A DNA stretch of 64,000 nucleotides from contig JANFNE010000010.1 in assembly GCA_024867545.1 (NCBI GenBank), positions 930,001-994,000 on the forward strand, read 5' to 3'. The DNA is from Phytopythium helicoides. Lineage: Eukaryota > Oomycota > Peronosporomycetes > Pythiales > Pythiaceae. Made by a program: the position numbers and the translations under genes. The first letter of the stretch is position 1, and every line of letters begins with the position of its first letter. The notes below the pieces were generated by a model. It saw nothing but the letters and a program-made list of their open reading frames with translations. It was not told the DNA's origin and did no database searches. Below are positions 1-10,108 of this stretch, in pieces.

Positions 1-2469
1 AGTCGCTCGATTGGCACAACATTCGCCATCGCCAAAATCATACCTCTCAAAATGTCGATGTGGCTTTGCGAGAGCGTGCAACCGTACACCGACAACACTT
101 GGAGATCTTTGAGAGCTGTGATGTGACACAAGATCAGATCAGGTTAGGCTTTACAAGCACACCTGAGCTGTATGCCAATGACGTACGATAAAGGTGGCGC
201 AGCGAAAGAGCAGTAATTCCTGTGTTTGATAAGTTCAGGGATCGCAAGTTCGTCAGCATCCGGATGTAGAACAACGACTTGGCGCGTATGTTCCTGAACA
301 AAACACATGCGCATGATGAGCGATTCTTACGATAAAGTCAATGAACGAACTCCGCACCTGTTGTGAGCGAGGTTGAGCGATGTAAGAGTCTTGATCTTTG
401 AAATAATCTCAACTCCGCGATCACTAATGCTCCCGCTGCACAGATCAAGCTCTTTCAAGTGCAGGAGCGGCATCAAGTGCGTGAGACCGCTGTCAGTGAT
501 GCTGTCAAAGCAGCGCCAGAACAAGCACATTGGTCAGTGTACACAGCAATATTCATAGCTCTTCAGAGTGCGTACCCAGCTCCAAAGATGTCAAGACGTT
601 CAAGATACGATAGAAACGACAGATTCGCCAATGAACGATTCGTGATGCCGGCAGTATCCATGTGCAGCACTCGAAGCTCCCTTAGCGAAGCGAGGCCCTC
701 GGTTCCGGCGTCGCTAATTTCTGTGCTTGATATGTTGAGGGCTCGCAAGTTGTGCAGCCGCTTGCAGATGTTTTTGAGGTCAGGGTCGTTCAACCCCGTC
801 TCTGCTAATCCAAGGCGCTCCAGTTGTGTGGCCTGACTGATGAACTCAAATCCCCTGACGACAGCAAGAGCGCAGAGAATTCGTTAGCATAAGAGAGTAC
901 ATCCCAATGAGTCGAGTTCATGTACCGTTTCATTAGCCGACATTTTCGAACGTCTAGTTCGACCAGTTTGGGGAATTTAAGCAGCACCGCTGCATCCGAC
1001 TCGCCGAAGCCCGTGAAGCCTAGCAGGAGCACCTCAATGCTTTTCCACGTCGTCGGAATGGAGTGTAGCATATCGCAGTGACGTGCATCAAAGTACTTGA
1101 GGTTTGTCAGCCCCGCTAAGCTTTCCATGGCGTCATCAAAAACTTGGTTGCATCCTCGAACTACAAGCCTCTCTAGACTCCGGGTGTGTCCAACATACTC
1201 CATTGCTCGCACCCTGTAGAGCATTATAACCAAGTGAATGAGTGGCATGGGTGTCCATGCACACAGCAGTAACAAGACTTACCCGATTCGACATCGCGCT
1301 ACACTCAGATGCTTTAGACGTGGGAATGACTTGGAAAAACCAACAAACGCATCATCGGTGAGACCAGAACAGCGTGACAGACTCAAGGACTCGAGCAGAT
1401 CTAGGGTATGCAGCGACTGAAGGCCATCGTCCGACAACAGGCGACAACCAGACTGAAAAGGTAAGGCACAGAAAGAAATTAGACAACATCCCATTGGAGT
1501 CTGCGAGGGGTAGGCTACTAGTCGTACCAAGTCAAGCTCCTTGAGACGGTTGAGATGGCTGAGAGACTGCAATGATTTGTCGTCGACATTGATACACCCA
1601 GCAAGAATGACGCTAGTCAGCTTTGGCGAGTACCGGAGCATATCGACGCAGCTGGCATCCAGGTCGGTGCACCCGCGAAACGATACTTTGACCAAGCTTG
1701 GGAGCCGCGGAAACTCTATGCTGGACCCTAGCTTGGTGACCATCGCGCACTCCGTCAAGTCCAGACTCGTGAGCTGCGCCATGGGTTCGCTCGGTAAGTT
1801 ATCAAACCAGTCGTTCTGGACGTTGGATTGCTCGCTGAGGTCCCACTCGTGCAGCAGCGACCGCGCGAGCACCTGGAAGGCATGTTTCTCCAGCAGCGAG
1901 TGCTTCTTGAGCCACTTCAGCGCGTGCGCCGCGAGCTCCGTGGGCATCCACAGCTCGACCGCGGTGTCAAAGTTGTCCTCGTCGACAATGTGCGCGCAGA
2001 CGCTCCGGACGCAGAGCTCGAGCAGCGAGAGCGGCACGAGCGCGCCGCTCGCCGAGCGCCGCCAGTAGTCGCCGACGTAGGGCACGTAAGCGAGCGCGCG
2101 CGCCTGGTCCATGCTGTCTCCGTTCGCGCAGTCGTTGAGGCTGGCGCCGCGCATGACGCCCCAGATGGCGCTGCCCCTGCGGCTCGAGCGCCGCCTGACC
2201 GGCTTGGGCTTCTTGACGAACGGGAACGGGAACGACACGTAGCTGGCGAGCGACTGGCTGAGCGGCACGCGCGCGCGGCGCGCCGACGGAGACGCCGCCG
2301 ACATGGACAGCGCGCGGCTCGTGAGGCGAGAAGGGCCGTCGACGGCCAGCAGGCGCTCGCTGGCGCTCATGGAGACCGACAGCGGCGCCGGCAGCCGCAC
2401 CACGGCGTCCTCAAAGCCGCTCGCGTTGTGGCAGCGGCAGCACACGGCGCCCATGGCGGGCCGGCTCAC
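1..2469 (-). CDS. Leucine-rich-repeat protein (AMN1/F-box-LRR type), C-terminus outside window
   Basis: The gene starts at 2469 on the minus strand and is still open at base 1, so its 3' end is missing. The first exon gives a roughly 150-residue low-complexity, Ser/Arg-rich N-terminus, then a helical stretch and cysteine-containing LRRs of the LTSLDLTEC / LTSVILAGC type, as in AMN1 and FBXL proteins. Introns with matching phase lie at about 1453-1527, 1217-1282, 855-925, 530-585, 299-361 and 138-190; joining them gives one continuous repeat array (for example ITDSGLTHL and LRSLNLSNTGI). I see no clear F-box at the N-terminus. Such solenoids usually bind proteins, often as ubiquitin-ligase substrate receptors; that role is only inferred here. 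It is divergent from the SPRY gene at 2937. Confidence 0.85.
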
Positions 2470-2936
2470 TGCGCGCTAATGAACGCGTCACTCGCGTGGT
2501 GGTATCCTTGGCGAGCGATGGGAAATGGAAAACGCCGCTTTTCTCTGAGAGGCATACAAACGCCAAGATGTCTCGCTTTTTCGCAGACCGGGACCTTCAA
2601 CAACACCCCTCCAGGATTTCGGTTTCGCTGATTTGATGAGGATCGTGTCCTGCAGGTCGTCCATGCAGGCAGTCAATAAACATGCAGTTATGCAGTACAA
2701 CACTATATGTATAAAAACAGGTTCTTGAACTGCCGCTCTGTAGCGTTCCGGCAAAGTTCGATCCAATGGCGTCAGAAAAACACGACCGCCCAACGGACAT
2801 GTATGAACATGTGCAAGGTCACTTCACGACTGCAAGCGCGCGCGTCAAGCCACTGCAAGCACGGAGTGCTTGCTCCCTGCTGACTTACCACTGCCAAAGG
2901 CGCGCCAAGACTCGACCACCAACACCTTGCAGCTCC
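2470..2936. promoter_or_regulatory. Intergenic region between divergent LRR and SPRY genes
   Basis: About 470 bp separate the two start codons. An open frame runs upstream of the SPRY start from 2766, but its sequence is unlike the domain, so I treat it as 5' UTR/promoter. No RNA gene or repeat was seen. Confidence 0.5.
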
Positions 2937-3848
2937 ATGTCGACGCGGGCGGCGCTGGTCTCGACGCCGTTCGGCATCGGCGCGCTGCCTCCTGACGAGC
3001 CGAGCGCGACTTCCGCGCCGATTCCTGGACCTCCGGGCGCCTTCATGCGCGTGCAATTCCCTTGGGGCCTCGCGATCATGAGCTGCGACCAGGTGGCCAA
3101 GGCGCCCGAGTTCACGTTCTACGCGCTGCGCGACGCGCGGCAGGTCAGGTTCTCGCTGCCGTTCGCGCTCACGAGTCTCGGCGCCGAGATGATTGCGGCC
3201 GTGCGCCAGCGTCTGGGCATCCCGGAGGACGTGGCGCTGTCGCTCGTGCAGACGGACTCGGTTGACAAGCATGAGATCAAAGCGGACAGGAAAATTGGCG
3301 ACTGCACGGTCGGCACTGGGCCGAGACATCCCGTGCTCGTGCTGCAGGCGCCGATGCTGCGCTTCGATGCGACGCACTGCTCGAGCCTGGTGGCGCTCGA
3401 AGACCGCGACACTGTTGTCGTGCAGACGCGACCGGGATTTGGATCGGTGCTCGGGAGCTTCCAAGTGTCGCGAGGCGTCAAGTACTGGGAGGTCCAGCTG
3501 ATCCATTCGCGCGGAGGAGATGGCGTGTTTGTTGGAGTCGCTGCCACCGACAGCCTGCCGACAGGCGGCAGCGCCATGGACCATGACTCGTTCTGGGGGT
3601 TCTCCTGCGCGACCGGCCACAAGCTGCACGAGACGATCGACTGCTTTGCCGACCCGTGCCAGGACGGCGACGTTGTCGGCGCGCTGCTGGACATGGACCA
3701 CGGCCGGATCAGCTTCTACGTCAACGGTCGGTACCTCGGCGTCGCGTTCAGCGGCATCCGCGCCAAGAGGTTGCAGCCCGTGTTCTCGCTGACGAGTCCT
3801 GGTCAAAAGATCAAGCTGCTGCCGACTGTAGCGCCGCCTCTGAGCTGA
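2937..3848 (+). CDS. SPRY/B30.2-domain protein
   Basis: A single-exon gene of about 303 residues from the ATG at 2937; an in-frame ATG at 2766 would add 57 unconvincing residues. The N-terminal half resembles a ubiquitin-like or unknown fold (around residues 40-130). The C-terminal half is a SPRY domain: VSRGVKYWEVQL, VFVGVAATDS, DSFWGFSCATGHKL, DVVGALLDMDHGRISFYVNG and LGVAFSGI follow the usual order of strands. SPRY domains are protein-interaction modules found in E3 ligases, RanBP9-type scaffolds and others; no RING or LisH motif is visible. Function unknown. Confidence 0.85.
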   Translation: MSTRAALVSTPFGIGALPPDEPSATSAPIPGPPGAFMRVQFPWGLAIMSCDQVAKAPEFTFYALRDARQVRFSLPFALTSLGAEMIAAVRQRLGIPEDVALSLVQTDSVDKHEIKADRKIGDCTVGTGPRHPVLVLQAPMLRFDATHCSSLVALEDRDTVVVQTRPGFGSVLGSFQVSRGVKYWEVQLIHSRGGDGVFVGVAATDSLPTGGSAMDHDSFWGFSCATGHKLHETIDCFADPCQDGDVVGALLDMDHGRISFYVNGRYLGVAFSGIRAKRLQPVFSLTSPGQKIKLLPTVAPPLS

Positions 3849-4265
3849 ACGAGCTGCCCCGGCTCAGCTTGCACTCATGCAATTTGCCGCGTCCGTCTCG
3901 TTCCAACGCTGCAGCAGCACGGCCATCATTTCCCACCCATCGGACGCCTCCAAGCGCGTCGTGTACCGTATCGACCAGAAAGTAGCATACTCCACCTGTA
4001 GTTGAAGTTGACCTCAAGACCAGACCCGAAAAAATCCATCGACCATCGACTTCCGAGCGTCGCGGTCTATGATTGGTCAGTTTTTTGTTACATCTCAAAC
4101 CCCGAATTCGCTCGTGATCGCCGCTCACTGGCCAAAACTCCGCCGCATGTCTCACTTCGTGTTTGCTTATCAACTGCAGAGACGAGGAGCTCCTCGCGGG
4201 GGCATACTTTGTCCAAGTCACCGCGGCGTCAAACGCACCGAAGGACCCTTCCTCTCCCTTGCCTC
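3849..4265. promoter_or_regulatory. Upstream region of msrA with CCAAT box
   Basis: Non-coding 417 bp between tandem genes. It contains an inverted CCAAT element (ATTGGTC near 4071-4077). An open frame extends upstream from the MsrA start to 4002 but reads as low-complexity sequence. Confidence 0.4.
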
Positions 4266-4889
4266 ATGCTCGCGAGGCGCCTGTGCCACCACTTGTCGAT
4301 CTGCTGCCGCACCAGCACGCCCAAGCCCAGCACCCGAGCCTTCCACGCGTCTCCAGTGTCCAAAATGGCCTCCAACCAGCCCGAGAGCGACAGCAAGCAG
4401 AGCGTCGCGACGTTCGCGGCCGGCTGCTTCTGGGGCGTGCAGCTCGCGTTCGACCGCGTCCCCGGCGTGCTCGAGACGAGCGTGGGCTACGCGCAGGGCC
4501 ACGTGGCGAACCCGACGTACCGCCAGGTGTGCACTGGCAAGACGAACCACGCCGAGGCCATCAAGATCCTCTTTGACGAGAGCGTCGTCTCGTACGACGC
4601 GCTGCTCAAGACCTTCTGGAGCATCCACGACGCCACCACGCTCAACCGGCAGAAGAACGACGTCGGCACGCAGTACCGATCGGGCATCTACTACCACAGC
4701 GAGGAGCAGCGCAAGACCGCTCTCGCCAGCAAGGAGGAGCACCAGAAGACGCTTGAGAAGCCTATTGTCACGGAGATCGAGGAGGCCAAGGAGTTCTGGG
4801 ACGCAGAGCCCTCCCACCAAAAGTACCTTGAGAAGGGTGGCCAGTGCGCCGACAAGGGCTGCGACGTCCCCATCCGCTGCTACGGCTAA
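4266..4889 (+). CDS. msrA: Peptide methionine sulfoxide reductase A, probably mitochondrial
   Basis: Reduces methionine-S-sulfoxide in proteins. The 207-residue protein starts at 4266 with a basic, Ser/Arg-rich leader of about 33 residues that looks like a mitochondrial targeting peptide; an internal Met at residue 34 could give a cytosolic form. The GCFWG active-site motif gives catalytic Cys54. Further family blocks are [43 protein letters not shown] and [11 protein letters not shown]. The Cys pair near the C-terminus (GGQCADKGC) is positioned to act as resolving cysteines. Single exon, intact, stop TAA at 4887-4889. Confidence 0.97.
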   Translation: MLARRLCHHLSICCRTSTPKPSTRAFHASPVSKMASNQPESDSKQSVATFAAGCFWGVQLAFDRVPGVLETSVGYAQGHVANPTYRQVCTGKTNHAEAIKILFDESVVSYDALLKTFWSIHDATTLNRQKNDVGTQYRSGIYYHSEEQRKTALASKEEHQKTLEKPIVTEIEEAKEFWDAEPSHQKYLEKGGQCADKGCDVPIRCYG

Positions 4890-5019
4890 GCTTGTGCGTG
4901 CGCTGTAAGCGGCAAGACGCACACATTTGTGCCCGTCTTCCATGCTATCAAACAAAAAAAGATTTTCGTTTCGTAAGCCACGCAACAGCATCTCTCAATC
5001 GTTTGTGTCGTATATGTGG

Positions 5020-6182
5020 TTACTTTGTCCTACCAAAGAGCTTGCGGATTCCACTCGCGGTAGCTCGCTTGCCCGCCGACAATACGCGCTCGCTGAGTTT
5101 GTCGGGCTGCCACTCACTCCAAATACCGTACTGCATCGACTTTGCGCTCTTCTCGGCAGCCTCGAGCCTCTCCAACCTCTTCGCAAGTGTCGACAGATCA
5201 TTCGGTCTGCATTTCACATGATGAGATTTTTGTCAAGGTTGCAGAAGTCAATAATGGCCCCAACTTACAATCCATTGTCGTAATGGTGCATGTCCTCTGG
5301 CATACACTCGGCATATCCATGCGCCACAAGCTCCTCTGCAAAATCAGCCCAAAGTGGAGTCTGCACCACATCAATGCGATCAGTGCTGTAAATCCACTTG
5401 AGTCCAGAAGCATCGATGACCACACCTTCTGCACCGACATGTTGCAAGTTGCTATGCTCTCAACACCTTCTGGCATTGCCAATCTGTAAACAGCGAGGAC
5501 GTTCAAAGCATTAACAATCTCCACCACCACGAGGCTGCAAAGATTACGGACCGATGCAGCAGCTCCACAGTCATGTAGCGATGCGAAGACACAAAATTGG
5601 CCCATATCCACTCCTCGGCGCTTTCATCGACCTGCACCCCAAAAGGCCGGACCGCTAGCAGCGTCGCCTTCTTTTGCGTCTGCACCAACGTGTCGCTCGG
5701 CAGCGTGTCTTTCAGAAGGACACGACGCGCAAACGGCGTGTGGTAGACGTAGAATATGCTCGGGTCTTCTGTCGACTGGCGGATCAGCCGCACGCGCAGC
5801 TTTTTCCTGCGCAAGAAGTGCCCAAGCGGAATTTCGTCGACGTTCACGAAGCGACTCATCTGGAGCGCTACCTCGTCAGCTCTGCATCCTCGACACTCGC
5901 AAGCAGCCAGCAGCGCCAAACGACACGCACCAGTCCGCTGAAGCGCACGGCTGCGATGGCTGAGCCGACCATCGTGAGCAGGCAGGCGACACGGAAGAGC
6001 GTCAGGTTGGCGTCGATCAGCTGCTGCGACTCGGTCACGTTCGCGCCCAGCCGCCGCCGCCACTCGCCCGCTCTGTCCTCGGCCGTATCCGGAGCTGGAG
6101 CTGGAGCTGGAGCTGCTGGAGCTGCTGGAGCTGGAGCTGGAGCTGGAGCTTCAGGCACCTCAAGCTCGCGGCCTTCACCCAT
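5020..6182 (-). CDS. C3orf33-like membrane protein with nuclease-like (OB) fold
   Basis: Start at 6182 (MGEGRELEVPEAP). An Ala/Pro repeat is followed by a transmembrane helix (LTLFRVACLLTMVGSAIAAV), then a 71-nt intron at 5860-5930 that joins SGL to MSRFVNVDEIPLGHFLRRKKLRVRL. The order TM helix - IPxxFxRRxxxLRxRL - LLAVRPFGVQ - EEWIWANFVSSHRYMTVELL - VYRLAMPEG - FAEELVAHGYAEC - AAEKSAKSMQYGIW parallels vertebrate C3orf33 and staphylococcal-nuclease-like folds. Further introns lie near 5500-5570, 5390-5440 (splice sites uncertain) and 5213-5272. The charged catalytic residues of true nucleases are not evident. C3orf33 is poorly understood, so no activity is assigned. The pairing is from memory of the family, not from a search. 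Confidence 0.7.
6065..6150. repeat. GGAGCT hexamer microsatellite inside coding sequence
   Basis: Runs of gctgga/ggagct between about 6090 and 6150 encode the Ala-Pro repeat (APAPAPAAPAAPAPAPAP) of the C3orf33-like protein on the minus strand. Such in-frame hexamer repeats often vary in length between strains. Confidence 0.9.
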
Positions 6183-7769
6183 CGCTTCGCTTGGCTTTGA
6201 AACTGAAGGTTTGCACGTCAAATTGGTCGTGAAAGTGTGATTGACTACCAGGTAGGTATATATATGATACATACACATTTCCATATATATGCCTCGCTTG
6301 GCTTGGTGAGTTGTGAGGACGCTGCTTGTGAGTTGATCGATTCTTGATGCGCTGGGTTTCCCACGAGCATTTCCTTCGTGTAGTTAGTGCTGATGTTGAC
6401 CGCTGCTCAGAGCAAGCCGAGTGTCGTCACGTCAAGCTGAGCGAGCTATAATAGTTTGGTTTGGTACCACAGTCTTCGGTGACTCCTTGCCGCAGCTGCT
6501 GCACCACCGGGATCCATGGGATCCCGAAACGCATTGGAGCTCTGTTGTCGAACTGTTGTGCGAGGCAGTGAATGTTCACTGCAGAGGTGGCGGTGCGGAG
6601 ACGTTTTACCATCGGCCCAATATAATCCCATAAATACTCCGTTACAGCTTTGCCTGGAAATGACGCAAATGGGATGTGCTTCGCGACAACGCCTCCACGA
6701 TAGCTTCAATCTCAACCGTCATGCACTCTGGAACTGAGTTTCTATGTAGCCATCAGCACATGGGATGTAAATTTGGTGACTCACCTTGCCTTGGGTGGCC
6801 TCTTGTGAAAATGAAGATGACTCAATGGCCGAGTGGATTCATCTGTCGCGGCGGATACCTTGCTTATGGCAAACAAACCATGGCGTGGAGGCTTGCTTGG
6901 ACTGGGATCCAAGTCTGCTCAGCTGCAGCATGTTACTGCCAATCGTCGGGCGTGTTTGAAATATCGGTGCACTACTGTAGTGGTCTACCATCACCATCAC
7001 CACGTGATACCCAGACCCAGTTGCCGCCACCATTGGAGTGCGCGATTCCCACCATCCAACCCCCGGCACCATTAAACTTCTCGTTGGTGCCATAGTTTCG
7101 CGGCGTGAGAATGGTTGTCACCGCTGATTCATCACCTTCGTCAAGAATCGTGCGGAAGTTTCATCGACGAGCTCGGGCATCGAGCCATCCTCTGGTCTCA
7201 CCCTTCCCATCGTCCATCCCACCTCATGTTTGCTCAAGCACCGGACAAAGATCTCCCCTAAAATTGGCCTCTCGCCCACACCTCAGCCTGGCAGCCGTTG
7301 TTCACAAAGTGTTCATTCTCGTCATCCACTCATTCCCTCTTCGGTTTCGCACGGGTATAAACTAAAACACTCGCTCGCTAGCAGACGACGAATTCCTTCA
7401 AACCTGAACTAGCCACATTGCCGCTTGGACAGTCGACCGCACGCTACCGTCTTCATTTGCGCAATCTACCTCCTCAATCGTCAAGGCAACGCGATCCACG
7501 ATCCAACTCACTCCTCGTGCGAGGGAACCTCGGCTTGACTCTGGACAGGTCTTCTGTACTGTTACAGTGTGCGGAATTTAGGGTACCCCTAAGCAACTGT
7601 GTCAAAAACACAGCGCGCTGGGTTTTTTGCCCCGCTGACTGCAGTCGTGTGCATGTCCTGGTAGCAGGAAGGCGGGATCCTGCGCCTCATCTTGACCTCG
7701 CGGGGCCGCTGAGGCCGCCTGAAGGACCAGCGAGAGGCTCCGCGCGGTCCCTAGACACCCTCTAGCACC
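6183..7769. other. 1.6 kb intergenic region without recognisable gene
   Basis: Short frames on both strands show no family motif and no consistent codon pattern. A 19-nt interrupted palindrome lies at 6508-6526 (arms CGGGATCC/GGATCCCG, ATG centre). A tRNA-like A box near 6818 lacks a convincing B box. TA-rich stretches near 6255-6290 may belong to the promoter of the minus-strand gene. It may hold a decayed element, but I cannot show that. Confidence 0.4.
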
Positions 7770-9647
7770 TTGCACTGGTCAAACCACGTCCATATGGAGG
7801 AAGAAGAGTCCAAGTCTCCTCCAAACGATACAGAGGCCGGCGTTGCCAGCTCCTCCGATGTAAATGAGCAGAATGAGATGATTCCGGAGCCGCTTGTGCT
7901 GAGGAGCGGCCAATCTGAAGCAATTGTGAGCCTCGCATCGAAGAAACCGCGCCGAGTAACGAAGAGAGGCTGGGGGCCCTTCCAGTCCGTCGTCAAGGAG
8001 CGCTCGGTCGACTTCAACCTGACCCTGGATGTCAACAGTTTGCGCCAGGAGGTACAGCATCTCACGAGAGTTCGTGACCTCCAGCGGTCCAAATCGCTAA
8101 TTCAGCGACACTCGCCTGAAGGCTCGCTCGCAAAAATGGTCCACGAATACTTCAGCGTCTTCCACCACGGAGCTGGAGCTGTGGCATCAACGACTTCTCT
8201 GGTCGATAGAAGGAGACACCTCGACAGTAGCCCTTATACTGGAGCAACAGCCAATGACATAGACGAAGAGCAGCTGCAATTCCTGCGTCGGATGATGGAT
8301 GATCATGTCGACTTCGGCTTTGAAGCACGCGGTCCTGACGCTTTGTACGACTTCATTCGACGCATGTCTGTTTCGCATCGGAGGTTCACGCTATCCCTTG
8401 ACTGCTTGGAAGCTTTTGATTTTGGTGAAACAGTTATCATCGAGACGCGAGCCACACTTCGATTCCAAGTGACAATCGCGACGATAAAAGCTCGATTCCC
8501 GCACATCAGCACATTTACGCGTCTAGTCACGAGCTTGTTGGGCCGAAACATCGAGACCAAGGGCCGTGTTGTGTTTTACTTCGATGAACGCGACAAGTGC
8601 GTCAAGTATTCCTGTGATATGGACTTTGTCAGCGCGTTCAGTAACGTCTTGGAGCCGTGGGACCTTGCAGCCGTGCTTCACTCCAGCCATCTCGATGGTT
8701 CTAAAGGAAGCGTTGACTACGCTCTGCCTCGGCGAGCACAAAACATCGAGAGGCCAAGCTCGTATCAACACGGGCATCACCAATTAGACGTCATTCGAGT
8801 TTTGTCAGGGAGGCAGATTCATGAAGAAGACTGGCAGAATGTCCATCGTCCCCAAGCAATAGAACCCTCTCCTGTGACGTCACGTCTCGTCCGATCATCG
8901 TCTTCTCACGCATTGTATCCTGTCACAACAAATTTCAACCCAACTCTCAACTTGGTCGACGAGTATTTTCGCTGCTTCGAGTCGGCATTCTTACTTTTTG
9001 ATCCTGAAGTTCCTGGGCATCATGCACGTGGCGACTTGGTCCGCGCGTACATGTCTCGATCGTTCACTTCCGATATGCGGTATGGACATCACTTAGCCGG
9101 CTGGAGCGCTCTCGAGCGCCGGTGGGCTTCTCTGTGCGACAGCTTCGAGCTGCGGGCATTCCGAGCAGAAGGACCTCCGCGAGACATCACGGTTGCCAGT
9201 TCCATTCCTCACCAGCCGCAAATAGTCATTGTTCGTGCAGTGTATTCTCTGCATATCACGCCCCGGACAATCTCCCGGGTGTTCCCACGGTTGGTGCTTG
9301 CTCGCAACGACGACTCTGTCCAGCGGCAATTGCTCGGCCAAACGCTTTCCGTTCCCGCACAACTTACGTTTTCGCTCGAATTGGGTCGCTCTCGCCCGCT
9401 TATCGCGCGAATCGACGAACACGAGCAGTTCTCGACAGCACTGCGATCACTGCTGCTGCCATTCGAGTCGGTCGACGCCGACGCAGTGCTCGCAGACGCG
9501 CGACTGGTCGAGAACGGACTCGAAGGAGCTGTGGAGAGAGAAAGTTTCGCCGTCTTTGGCCCCAACAGAGTGCGAAGCAGCTCGGAACCAGCCAGCGACC
9601 GCTCGAGACGTGCCCGAATGAGCTTCTCGGACCTGCTGGGAGGCTGA
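7770..9647 (+). CDS. Tandem NTF2-like two-domain protein, paralogue 1
   Basis: Single-exon frame of 625 residues; the ATG at 7794 (MEEEESKSPP) may be the real start. After a disordered acidic N-terminus comes a basic segment (KKPRRVTKRGWGPF), the signature ERSVDFNLTLDV and a short heptad stretch (LRQEVQHLTRVRDL), together resembling a reduced bZIP region. Then come two divergent copies of an alpha+beta domain with the outline of NTF2/SnoaL folds: a VHEYFSVFHHG helix, a TVIIETRATLRFQV strand, a FPHI segment, then GRVVFYFDERDKCVKY; the second copy starts near LVDEYFRCFES. The same arrangement recurs in the genes at 16365-17983 and 18298-20199. A DNA- or ligand-binding role is possible but unproven. 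Confidence 0.75.
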   Translation: MHWSNHVHMEEEESKSPPNDTEAGVASSSDVNEQNEMIPEPLVLRSGQSEAIVSLASKKPRRVTKRGWGPFQSVVKERSVDFNLTLDVNSLRQEVQHLTRVRDLQRSKSLIQRHSPEGSLAKMVHEYFSVFHHGAGAVASTTSLVDRRRHLDSSPYTGATANDIDEEQLQFLRRMMDDHVDFGFEARGPDALYDFIRRMSVSHRRFTLSLDCLEAFDFGETVIIETRATLRFQVTIATIKARFPHISTFTRLVTSLLGRNIETKGRVVFYFDERDKCVKYSCDMDFVSAFSNVLEPWDLAAVLHSSHLDGSKGSVDYALPRRAQNIERPSSYQHGHHQLDVIRVLSGRQIHEEDWQNVHRPQAIEPSPVTSRLVRSSSSHALYPVTTNFNPTLNLVDEYFRCFESAFLLFDPEVPGHHARGDLVRAYMSRSFTSDMRYGHHLAGWSALERRWASLCDSFELRAFRAEGPPRDITVASSIPHQPQIVIVRAVYSLHITPRTISRVFPRLVLARNDDSVQRQLLGQTLSVPAQLTFSLELGRSRPLIARIDEHEQFSTALRSLLLPFESVDADAVLADARLVENGLEGAVERESFAVFGPNRVRSSSEPASDRSRRARMSFSDLLGG

Positions 9648-10108
9648 ACGCGGTCCGGAGGGGCCTCAAGAGGGAGGAAGAGGCCACTTGGAAGCTTTCG
9701 GCGCTTTCATGCCGGCTTGGGTTTCGTGGAGCTGCGCAAGGTCTCGCAACGATATGTACTCACGTTGTGACACTGTATTCATCGTCTCTCAATGGAATTT
9801 CACGCGGCGAATGAGTAGATTGCCAGCTGGTCGAGCCAGTTGGTGCTGATCAAGCCGACGTGGGGGTGTCGGCTTGAGCTCATTGGCGGCAAGAGGCTAG
9901 CAACTGGTGATCGACTGCATCTCCAAGACCGGATAGAACGGATTAGGCACCAATAGAGTGTTCATTAGCACTCATTTCGTGAACTTTTTTGCAAGAGGTG
10001 CCAGCGCCTCTGCTCTTTTCCTCCACAATTTTTCCTTGCAACAGCAATGTCTGCTGCTCATACGAAGTTCTGCAACATCGACGCATCGGCAAGTAGCTCG
10101 ATGTGAAG
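9648..10108. other. Intergenic region, convergent gene ends
   Basis: About 460 bp between the ends of two convergent genes. The only structure seen is the hairpin at 9850-9877, listed separately. Confidence 0.5.
9850..9877. repeat. Perfect 10-bp inverted repeat (hairpin)
   Basis: TCAAGCCGAC at 9850-9859 and GTCGGCTTGA at 9868-9877 pair perfectly around an 8-nt G-rich loop. It lies about 200 bp past the stop of the upstream gene, between convergent genes. It could be a 3'-UTR stem-loop or chance. Confidence 0.7.

Noticed and set aside
1828..2631. Long plus-strand frame opposite the LRR gene
   Set aside because: Composition (Arg, Ala, Val runs) is that of a shadow of the opposite strand; the LRR reading is clear.
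2772..3806. Long open frame antisense to the SPRY gene
   Set aside because: Arg/His-rich translation typical of the reverse of GC-rich coding DNA; no domain.
6815..6915. tRNA- or SINE-like A box (TGGCCGAGTGG near 6818)
   Set aside because: The only B-box-like sequence (GGATCCAAGTC near 6907) is a poor match and too far away; no cloverleaf could be drawn.
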